Below are positions 1-5,306 of a DNA stretch of 7,479 nt, one piece after another. The stretch's first letter is position 1, and each line of letters starts with the position of its first letter. Below the pieces are notes generated by a model that did no database searches, was not told the origin of the DNA, and was given only the letters and a program-made list of their open reading frames with translations. The stretch comes from Candidatus Saccharibacteria bacterium UBA1788 (GTDB lineage: Bacteria; Patescibacteriota; Saccharimonadia; Saccharimonadales; Saccharimonadaceae). The DNA lies in NCBI GenBank assembly GCA_002315165.1, contig DCGC01000005.1:1211-8689 (forward strand), in the 5' to 3' direction. The position numbers were made by a program, and so were the translations under genes.

Positions 1-599
1 ATAACTTTCCGCTCACTACGGATATAGGCACAACCAAACATCTAATCGAAGACTGGCTTAGCGCTAACAATTTTCACCAAAGCGACGAATCTCCCAACGT
101 CTATCAATCTGGCGACAAACTTCTAACAGGACTCCGTTTTTTCGAATATACCATTTCCAACAAAGAAATAGCCATTTCAGCATATCTTGGGTCAATCAAA
201 AAACCTATCGCTCTCAATGACGGCTTCGTTGGAGCTCTCCCTGTTATGGACTACAAAAATTCCCTAGCTCCACTATTCGCCGCTCTTAGCTCTAATAATC
301 AACCAACCACTAATCAGGAACCAACTTCCATGTCAGCTAAAAACACCGACTACAACAATTTCCAACAATCAGTCGATAAACGCAAAACTACTTGCGCAGA
401 AATCTCTTTCTGGATTTCCATCCTACTGCTGCTTGTATCTTTTGGCGGCGTCTCAATGAGCGCAATTCTCATCATTGTTAACTACTATCTAGCCGCTCAA
501 GGTCTAAAAACCAATAAACGTGGCAAATCTATCGCGGCTATCGTTATGACTTCTATCTCGATAGTCATCTTAATCATAGGCATCATCATATCCGCCTAG
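1..599 (+). CDS. Membrane protein with C-terminal DUF4190-like helical region (5' partial)
   Basis: The reading frame is open from base 3 to the TAG at 597-599, giving 198 visible residues, so the gene begins before the window. The first Met codon (246) has no Shine-Dalgarno sequence and sits in the middle of a coherent soluble region, so it is not the likely start. The soluble part (about residues 1-105) contains a short segment beginning IEDWL and a LTGLRFFEYTIS strand-like stretch; a hydrophilic Asn/Gln/Thr-rich linker follows. From about base 396 there is a hydrophobic stretch of about 32 residues (one long or two short helices), a basic loop GLKTNKRGKS, and a last helix ending at the C-terminus. 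This layout resembles small DUF4190-type membrane proteins, where a soluble domain precedes two or three helices. The function is unknown. The gene converges on the gene at 636-2462 and shares its terminator. Confidence 0.72.
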   Translation, partial: NFPLTTDIGTTKHLIEDWLSANNFHQSDESPNVYQSGDKLLTGLRFFEYTISNKEIAISAYLGSIKKPIALNDGFVGALPVMDYKNSLAPLFAALSSNNQPTTNQEPTSMSAKNTDYNNFQQSVDKRKTTCAEISFWISILLLLVSFGGVSMSAILIIVNYYLAAQGLKTNKRGKSIAAIVMTSISIVILIIGIIISA

Positions 600-604
600 C
601 CAAT

Positions 605-631
605 AAACCCGCCCCTTATAGGCGGGTTTTT
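605..631. terminator. Rho-independent terminator between two convergent genes
   Basis: A perfect 9-bp stem (605-613 with 621-629, AAACCCGCC/GGCGGGTTT) has a 7-base loop and is followed on the + strand by a T run ending at 631. It starts 6 bases after the TAG of the upstream membrane protein gene and ends 5 bases before the stop codon of the opposing gene. Read on the - strand, the hairpin is followed by TTTATTGG, a poorer U-tract, so it should stop + transcripts well and - transcripts less well. Confidence 0.85.
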
Positions 632-635
632 GTTC

Positions 636-2462
636 TTACATCCCAGGTATCTTAAACGCACCAGGCTCGGCCGGCTTATTCGGCGCTTCCTGAGCTTCGG
701 TCGGGGCTACTGGAGCTTTTTCTTCCACCTGAACTTCCGGCATCACTTGATTAAAATCAATCGGTGGCGCCGGAGGTGGTGGCAATATATCCCCATCATC
801 CAATGCCGACAAATCCACCTTTGGCCCCATATCACCAGTTGGCGCAATCACTTTTGGTGGTTTGTTCACTATATACGAATCATCTTGCAACGAAGCTGAC
901 TTTTCCCCTTCCGGCTCTGGCGCCTTATCAAAAGACAATTCTGGCACATCATTAGCCGCAGTACTTTTTACATCTGGCGCCATCGACGCTGCCGGATTTT
1001 CTCCTAACGGATTCCCCACATACCCTCTATTGCTATTATCTGCTCCCGCTTCCGACAAAGCATCCGCAACCATCTTGCCATAATCTTTCATGCCAGGATT
1101 TACAGGTTCTTCCGGTGCTACTTCTTCTTCAGGTTTCTGCGCCTCAGCCAAAATCGAACTATCAAACTTTGGCTCAAAAATCTCCCCTGTTGGTTCAATC
1201 TCTGGCATTTCAACTTTCGGCATCTCAGCTACCGCCGGAGCAGCCTCTGTCTCAGCTGGCTTCTCTTCGACATTTTCTGCCACAGGCTCCACCTCTGGTT
1301 CTGCCACTTTCGGCATCTCGGCTACCGCCGGAACTTCCGCCGCAGGCTCTACCTCTGGCTCTACCACTTCTGGCGCTTCAATATTAGCCACCTCTGGTGC
1401 CCCAACACTAACCGCCTCCGTCGTTCCAGCTAACCCCGCCAAAACTTCCGCCTCAGCCATCTTCTCAGGTGATATTTCTTCTGTAACTTCCGCCGTGGCC
1501 TCAGGCTCATTTTTCGTCTGCTCTTCGACCGGCGTTCCTTCTACCAACGTTTCCTCTACTGGTACTTCCTCTACTGGCGTTTCCGCAACAGCTTCCGCTA
1601 AAACTTCTTGACCGCCCTGAACTCCATTTATATCAATAGACCCCTCCGCTCCGTCCTCAGACTTTCTAACCGACACCCCGTCCTTATTTTCTTTTGCCGG
1701 CACAACTTCAGAAACAATATTCGCCGCAATTAACTGCTGATCAGCCCCAGCCGCCATCAACCTCGACGCTAGTGCCATTGTTTTTGGTGTGGTTTTCTCG
1801 TTAGAAAATCTTCCAGTTGCCGCCACAATACCAGTCAAAAGCGCCGTCGCAATCGGTTTAGTAATCAAAGAAATATCCTTTAGCTGCATCGCATAATTCG
1901 TAACCATTTCCGCAATCGAGCTCGCCGACGGGTCCGACCATTCTAACTCGCCCAGCTTCCCAGGCTCACCAGTAGTAATATTTATCGCCCCCGCGTCATG
2001 CATAATTCTACCATGCTCTCGCAACACATTATCAAAATCGTTCGTCGTTTTTACGTTCAACGCAATCACCAAATCAACATTGAACTCACCATGAGAAAAT
2101 ACTAAATCTTCTTCAGTCAAAGCTGTTTTATATGGCGTAATAAATACTTTTACAAAATCGCCATCAACTTTATAGCGCAAATGGTCGGCCTTTTCCTTAT
2201 CAAGCGCAATAATAAAATCTTGCAAACTATTCACGTTCGCTTCAAACGTATCCTTCGGCTTCAAAAACTCCAACGCGTTCGGCGTCTCGCCAGAATAAAT
2301 AGCCGTCGCATGTTTCCCCATCAAATCAAGCAGCAGCGTCAAGCCAATCGCCGACGCCATTTCATCAACAGTCGGATTTACCGACAACGCCACTAGCACA
2401 TTATTCGCTGCGCTAATTTTCTTTACTACTTGGTCTAAAATTTGTGTATTCTGCGAGTCCAT
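636..2462 (-). CDS. Degenerate DHH-phosphoesterase-like protein with long acidic disordered tail
   Basis: I chose the ATG at 2462 (608 aa). The frame stays open to a TTG at 2501, but those 13 extra residues have no ribosome site and look unrelated. Residues 1 to about 252 follow the DHH/RecJ-NrnA phosphoesterase pattern: NPTVDEMASAIGL aligns with the usual NPDGDALGSALGL, then VDLVIALN (motif II), WSDPSASSIAEMV (the conserved stretch after DHH) and GIVAATGRFSNEKTTPKT (motif IV). The metal ligands are largely lost: the first Asp of motif I is Thr, the motif II Asp is Asn, the DHH triplet itself is absent (INITTG), and the motif IV Asp is Ala. It therefore probably does not hydrolyse nucleotides. 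Residues 253-608 are rich in Glu, Pro, Ala and Val, with short repeats, a PPPPAPP run and the ending FKIPGM. There is no signal peptide or membrane segment. The role is unknown; a binding or scaffold function is inference. Confidence 0.8.
   Translation of the reverse strand: MDSQNTQILDQVVKKISAANNVLVALSVNPTVDEMASAIGLTLLLDLMGKHATAIYSGETPNALEFLKPKDTFEANVNSLQDFIIALDKEKADHLRYKVDGDFVKVFITPYKTALTEEDLVFSHGEFNVDLVIALNVKTTNDFDNVLREHGRIMHDAGAINITTGEPGKLGELEWSDPSASSIAEMVTNYAMQLKDISLITKPIATALLTGIVAATGRFSNEKTTPKTMALASRLMAAGADQQLIAANIVSEVVPAKENKDGVSVRKSEDGAEGSIDINGVQGGQEVLAEAVAETPVEEVPVEETLVEGTPVEEQTKNEPEATAEVTEEISPEKMAEAEVLAGLAGTTEAVSVGAPEVANIEAPEVVEPEVEPAAEVPAVAEMPKVAEPEVEPVAENVEEKPAETEAAPAVAEMPKVEMPEIEPTGEIFEPKFDSSILAEAQKPEEEVAPEEPVNPGMKDYGKMVADALSEAGADNSNRGYVGNPLGENPAASMAPDVKSTAANDVPELSFDKAPEPEGEKSASLQDDSYIVNKPPKVIAPTGDMGPKVDLSALDDGDILPPPPAPPIDFNQVMPEVQVEEKAPVAPTEAQEAPNKPAEPGAFKIPGM
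639..1706 (-). other. Low-complexity Pro/Glu/Ala/Val tail coding region
   Basis: This stretch encodes roughly the last 356 residues of the DHH-like protein. Composition shifts sharply from the globular part: recurring units include VEETPVEE-type pentads (about 1520-1590), EPEVEP, and two copies of AVAEMPKV. The protein segment is strongly acidic and almost free of aromatic residues, which is typical of intrinsically disordered tails. The complementary strand is open for long stretches as a Ser/Thr-rich frame only because of this composition. Confidence 0.75.
1213..1332. repeat. In-frame 27-bp direct repeat pair in the tail region
   Basis: Bases 1213-1239 and 1306-1332 match at 26 of 27 positions; the single difference is A at 1227 against G at 1320. 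The period is 93 bases (31 codons), so both copies encode AVAEMPKV in the same frame, followed by diverged copies of an EPEVEP/MPEIEP unit. This suggests growth of the tail by internal duplication. Confidence 0.8.
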
Positions 2463-2522
2463 ACTTACCCAAACTTTACCATAAGTACGATAAAAAAACA
2501 ATCTCTTTTATTTCTCTAAAAC

Positions 2523-2551
2523 TTGCTTTTCTACTAAAAATAATATATAAT
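2523..2551 (+). promoter_or_regulatory. Sigma70-type promoter for rpsT
   Basis: TTGCTT (2523-2528) is followed after exactly 17 bases by a perfect TATAAT (2546-2551), within very AT-rich sequence. Transcription would start near 2558, giving a leader of about 30 bases before the rpsT ATG. No riboswitch-sized or autoregulatory leader fits in that space. Confidence 0.72.
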
Positions 2552-2564
2552 CACAAAAAAGCAA
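2537..2564 (-). promoter_or_regulatory. Possible divergent promoter for the DHH-like gene
   Basis: On the - strand, TTGCTT (2564-2559) is followed after 16 bases by TATTTT (2542-2537), a 4-of-6 match to TATAAT. It would start transcription near 2530 and leave a leader of about 68 bases before the ATG at 2462. It overlaps the rpsT promoter face to face. Another weak option, TTGTTT (2501-2496) with TAAAGT (2478-2473), would give an almost leaderless mRNA. Neither is strong. Confidence 0.3.
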
Positions 2565-2577
2565 TTAATTAATCTAT

Positions 2578-2582
2578 AGGAA
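2578..2582 (+). promoter_or_regulatory. Ribosome binding site of rpsT
   Basis: AGGAA at 2578-2582 lies 5 bases upstream of the ATG at 2588, the right distance for a Shine-Dalgarno interaction. It fixes the rpsT start. Confidence 0.7.
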
Positions 2583-2587
2583 TAATA

Positions 2588-2971
2588 ATGCCAATCATCA
2601 AATCTGCCAAAAAGGCAGCCCGCCAAGCCGAAAAACGCACGGCTCATAACCAACAAATCAAAAAAGACATCAAAACCGCCATCAAAGCTTTCAAAAAAAC
2701 TCCTACTGGCGAAAATTTGAAAAAAGCTCAATCTGAGCTCGACAAAGCCGTCAAGAAAAATCTCTTAAAGCTCAACACCGCTTCTAGGAAAAAAGCTGCT
2801 CTTGCTAAAATCGCCAAAGCTGCTAAATTCGTCGAAAAAGAAGCTAAAGAAATCGAGAAAAAAGCTACTGCCGCTGCTAAACCAGCCGCAAAGCCAGCTG
2901 CAAAAAAGTCTACAACAAAGAAACCTGCAGCAAAAAAGACTTCACCAAAAGCCACGGCGAAAAAGGCGTAG
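2588..2971 (+). CDS. rpsT: 30S ribosomal protein S20 with Lys/Ala-rich C-terminal extension
   Basis: S20 binds 16S rRNA early in assembly of the small ribosomal subunit. The protein is 127 aa against about 85-90 aa for most S20. Residues 1-88 carry the family pattern: MPIIKSAKKAARQAEKRTAHN at the start (usual form MPNIKSAKKRV...RR..N), IKKDIKTAIKAF, the middle helix and the second half with SRKKAALAKIAKAA. The remaining 39 or so residues are almost entirely Lys, Ala, Pro, Thr and Ser with PAAKK repeats, like histone H1 tails. The start is supported by the upstream AGGAA and a clear promoter. The gene is monocistronic, ends with TAG and is followed by its own hairpin terminator. Its last 62 bases overlap the end of holA on the opposite strand, so the tail codons are constrained in both directions. 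Confidence 0.96.
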   Translation: MPIIKSAKKAARQAEKRTAHNQQIKKDIKTAIKAFKKTPTGENLKKAQSELDKAVKKNLLKLNTASRKKAALAKIAKAAKFVEKEAKEIEKKATAAAKPAAKPAAKKSTTKKPAAKKTSPKATAKKA

Positions 2972-3515
2972 TCTTTAACTGTATATCAAGTTTAGAGAGT
3001 TCTTTTAGGACTCTCTTTTCTTTTTCTCCTTGCCTTAATTCATATCTCTTAATTGCCTGAGTTGCCATCAACCCAACAAATTGCAAAGGCACTTGCTCGT
3101 CCTCTATTTTCTCTAACATCTCCACCGCCTTTTTTCCATCTCTCCACGCGGTATCAAAAATACCAAACACCGCCCGCATATCTTTTTCTTCCGCCTTAAA
3201 TTCCCGCATTTCCACCCCAGCCGCTTTCAAATCTTTAACCACCACAGTTCTTTTATCTAGTTTGCTCTCAAACAAAATCACTTCATGCTCAGTCTTTAAA
3301 TAATCACCAATTTTCAAAAACGCGTCCTTATTCTCACCCAAATCCTTTATCACGATTTTTCGTTTTTTTCAAAACAACGATGCTCCAAAAAATATACTTG
3401 GCAAATCAGTCTCGCCCAATTCCAGTCCATCAAAAACTTCATAGTTCTCGCCCAGCGCTTTTTTAATTTCTTTTTGCGCTAAAACTCTATCATCACCAAA
3501 AAATATTTTTATCAT
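2910..3515 (-). pseudogene. holA: DNA polymerase III delta subunit (clamp loader), interrupted by in-frame TGA
   Basis: HolA is the clamp-loader subunit that opens the beta sliding clamp. The start ATG (3515-3513) overlaps the mutM TGA as ATGA, with GAGGAG 8 bases upstream. Codons 1-48 read MIKIFFGDDRVLAQKEIKKAL and on to IFFGASLF, the typical HolA N-terminus; SLF corresponds to the clamp-contacting Leu-Phe of E. coli delta (family knowledge). Codon 49 is TGA (3371-3369). The same frame continues with KKRKIVIKDLGEN, the expected next strand, through domain III (VFGIFDTAWRDG) to LDIQLKTTPFSPWLL, a normal HolA ending. The total is 201 codons against about 330 usual: domain II, the middle domain, seems absent. 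Because holA is normally essential, the TGA may be a sequencing error, a recoded codon or a true nonsense mutation; 'pseudogene' marks the interruption, not proven loss. A GTG at 3353 could restart only the downstream part. The last 62 bases overlap rpsT. Confidence 0.8.
2994..3025 (+). terminator. Rho-independent terminator of rpsT
   Basis: A 9-bp stem (2994-3002 with 3008-3016, one T-G wobble) has a 5-base loop TTTTA and is followed by the T-rich run TTTTCTTTTT (3016-3025). It begins 22 bases after the rpsT stop codon. The whole hairpin lies within codons of holA on the other strand. Read in the holA direction it has no U-tract, so it should terminate only the rpsT transcript. Confidence 0.8.
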
Positions 3516-4354
3516 TTTTGACACTCCTCACAATAATAAGTTCCCCTGCCAGCAACTCGTATCTTTTTTATTTTACCACCACACCGTTCACATTTTTCAC
3601 CTTCACGCCCATAAGCCTTCGCAAACAAATCCAAATAATTCCCTCTCGTTCCGTCCGCTTTTACATAATTCTTTATCGTCGAGCCGCCCAACTCAATCGA
3701 CTTATTCATCACTTCCCTCGCCGCCACTACAATTTCTTTCGCCTGCGCCAAACTAATTTTATCAGTCCTCGTTTTCGGATTTATTTTTGTCATATATAAA
3801 GTTTCATCAGTATAAATATTTCCCAACCCAGCTATCACATTCTGGTCAAGCAACGCTGCCTTTATCGTTACTTTTTTCTTCTGCAAAGTTTCAAAAAATT
3901 CCTGCCCGTCCATTTCCCACGGCTCTTTTGCTAACTTTTTAATAAATGGCTCGTTCTCGACTTCGTCTTTTTCAATAATCTTCACAAACCCAAATTTTCT
4001 TTGGTCATTAAAAAACAATTTCCCATCATCTAATCTAAACACAACTCGCGTTTGTTTATTCGGCAGTTCATCAACAAAATTTTCGTTCGGATGCCCGCCC
4101 GCAAACCTTTCCTTCCCCAAAAAAATCAATTGCCCCGTCATCCTTAAATGCACCATCAACACCAAACCATTATCAAGCTCTACTAATAACGCCTTCCCTT
4201 TTCTCGTAATCCCTAAAATCTCCGCTCCAACGATTTTTTCTTTTTCTCCGACTAAACTTTTTTCGCACAAAACTTCCACGTCATCAATTTTCCTATGCAC
4301 GATATATTTTAAAAGCCCCCTACGAATCGTCTCAACTTCCGGCAACTCAGGCAT
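3512..4354 (-). CDS. mutM: Formamidopyrimidine-DNA glycosylase (8-oxoguanine repair)
   Basis: MutM/Fpg removes 8-oxoguanine and formamidopyrimidines from DNA and nicks the resulting abasic site. The protein is 280 aa, a normal length. MPELPEVET gives the N-terminal Pro nucleophile (Pro2) and catalytic Glu3 that define MutM rather than Nei. Other visible features are the catalytic Lys in RKGKALLVEL (Lys54), the void-filling Met72, Arg119 and Phe121 (HLRMTGQL, DQRKFGF), the helix-two-turn-helix LLDQNVIAGLGNIYTDE with Asn179, and a C-terminal zinc finger (Cys255, Cys258, Cys275, Cys278) containing Arg270. All key residues are present, so it should be active. The start ATG overlaps the end of the RhuM-Fic gene by 8 bases and has GAGGT (4365-4361) 6 bases upstream. 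Its stop is TGA directly followed in frame by TAA; the TGA overlaps the holA start codon. Confidence 0.97.
   Translation of the reverse strand: MPELPEVETIRRGLLKYIVHRKIDDVEVLCEKSLVGEKEKIVGAEILGITRKGKALLVELDNGLVLMVHLRMTGQLIFLGKERFAGGHPNENFVDELPNKQTRVVFRLDDGKLFFNDQRKFGFVKIIEKDEVENEPFIKKLAKEPWEMDGQEFFETLQKKKVTIKAALLDQNVIAGLGNIYTDETLYMTKINPKTRTDKISLAQAKEIVVAAREVMNKSIELGGSTIKNYVKADGTRGNYLDLFAKAYGREGEKCERCGGKIKKIRVAGRGTYYCEECQK
3524..3529 (-). promoter_or_regulatory. Ribosome binding site of holA inside mutM
   Basis: GAGGAG (3529-3524), the codons for two Glu residues near the MutM C-terminus, lies 8 bases upstream of the holA ATG at 3515. It supports initiation at 3515, upstream of the in-frame TGA, rather than at the GTG at 3353, which has no comparable site. 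Confidence 0.7.
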
Positions 4355-5306
4355 AAATCAACCTCGTCACCACCGCTAAAATCAAATCTTTTTCTTCTTC
4401 TCTACTCTCCGCGATCAACAAAACTATCGCAGTTAATGCCCGATCGGAAATCTTTGTCTCTCCGTCTTCCGCTAAATGACAATCATTCACCGTCAAAAAA
4501 TATATAAATAATAAAGCTCCGATTCTTCTATTACCGTCTAAAAACGGTCGGTCCTTTACAATTTCATAAAGCAACTCTACCGCTTTTTCTCCGACAGATT
4601 TTCCATTTTCTTTTTCCAAGTTCGCCAGATTTAAGAAGAACTCTTTTTCCGCTTTCGCACCAACAAACGCCCCAAAATTTTTCCCTTCCCCCTCTTGCTC
4701 TCTTAACCCATCAACTAAATTTTCAAAATCCAATTCCGAAATTCCTCGACGCATCATTCCAGCTTTTCTAAAACTTATATGCCCTTCATCGAATTCCTTC
4801 ACAACCCTAAAACTATCCGCATATTTAGAAATAACTTCCAATATTCCGCCCATTTCCCCAGCTTCAAGTTCACTCCTCATCATCAATCTCTTCACTACCG
4901 CTAAAGCCCCGTCTAGGTTTTGGAATTTTCGCATATCGACCACAACGCCATCTGTTACATATTTCTTCAAAATTCCAGTCGCCCAAATCCTAAAATCCGT
5001 TGCCTTTTTTGAATTCACCCTATATCCAACCGATATTATCGCATCAAGATTATATGATTTTACTTCGCGCACCACTTTTCTCTCCCCCTCAAATCCAACA
5101 CGTGCATTTTTTGCACACGTTCCCTCTTCCTTTAATTCTCCGTCTTTATAAATATTCCTCAAATGCCTCGTAATCACCGTCCTATCTACGCCAAACAACT
5201 TAGAAATCTGCTCCTGCGTTGCCCAAATCGTTCCCTTATCCGCATCAACATCAAAAATCACCTCGCCCTCAATCCCGCGATAAATTTCAATTTGGCTTTC
5301 GTCCAC
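4347..5306 (-). CDS. rhuM: RhuM-family protein: N-terminal DNA-binding-like domain plus Fic/Doc-like domain with altered active site
   Basis: I chose the GTG at 5306 (319 aa): it overlaps the polA TAG by one base (TAGTG) and has GGGGAG (5319-5314) 7 bases upstream, whereas the in-frame TTG at 5321 would sit on that site. The N-terminal half follows the RhuM pattern: TIWATQEQISKLFGVDRTVITRHLRNI looks like a helix-turn-helix, then KSYNLDAIISVGYRVNS and TDFRIWATGILKKY. The C-terminal third is a Fic/Doc fold with the motif KDRPFLDGNRRIG against the usual HPFxDGNxR, so Arg replaces the catalytic His that Fic enzymes need to transfer AMP or other groups. The remaining motif residues and the ending TAIVLLIAES are intact. 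Fic-type activity is therefore doubtful; DNA binding or regulation is possible (inference). RhuM proteins usually occur in accessory regions, but this one sits between polA and mutM with coupled starts, so it is co-transcribed with repair genes. Confidence 0.88.
   Translation of the reverse strand: MDESQIEIYRGIEGEVIFDVDADKGTIWATQEQISKLFGVDRTVITRHLRNIYKDGELKEEGTCAKNARVGFEGERKVVREVKSYNLDAIISVGYRVNSKKATDFRIWATGILKKYVTDGVVVDMRKFQNLDGALAVVKRLMMRSELEAGEMGGILEVISKYADSFRVVKEFDEGHISFRKAGMMRRGISELDFENLVDGLREQEGEGKNFGAFVGAKAEKEFFLNLANLEKENGKSVGEKAVELLYEIVKDRPFLDGNRRIGALLFIYFLTVNDCHLAEDGETKISDRALTAIVLLIAESREEEKDLILAVVTRLIYA

Noticed and set aside
246..248. ATG at 246 as the start of the first gene
   Set aside because: The frame is open for 81 codons before it, to the window edge, with protein-like sequence, and there is no Shine-Dalgarno sequence before this ATG.
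1090..1611. Ser/Thr-rich open frame on the + strand
   Set aside because: It is the complement of the Glu/Pro/Ala tail codons; its repetitive Ser/Thr/Gly/Ala composition and lack of initiation signals mark it as a shadow.
2499..2501. TTG at 2501 as the start of the DHH-like protein
   Set aside because: No usable ribosome site precedes it, and the 13 extra residues do not look like part of the fold; the ATG at 2462 is simpler, although its own ribosome site is also weak.
2728..2955. Phe/Ala-rich open frame on the - strand within rpsT
   Set aside because: It is the complement of Lys- and Ala-rich codons of S20 and has no independent support.
2910..3353. A separate short gene starting at the GTG at 3353
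   Set aside because: It begins mid-domain, directly after HolA sequence in the same frame, and has no ribosome site; it is the downstream part of the interrupted holA.
3354..3511. Apparent gap between mutM and the open frame ending at 2910
   Set aside because: It is not intergenic: it holds the first 48 codons of holA, the TGA codon and a few more codons in the same frame.
5098..5123. Imperfect hairpin around GTGCA-T-rich loop-TGCAC
   Set aside because: The perfect stem is only about 5 bp, lies in the middle of RhuM-Fic codons, and is expected by chance.
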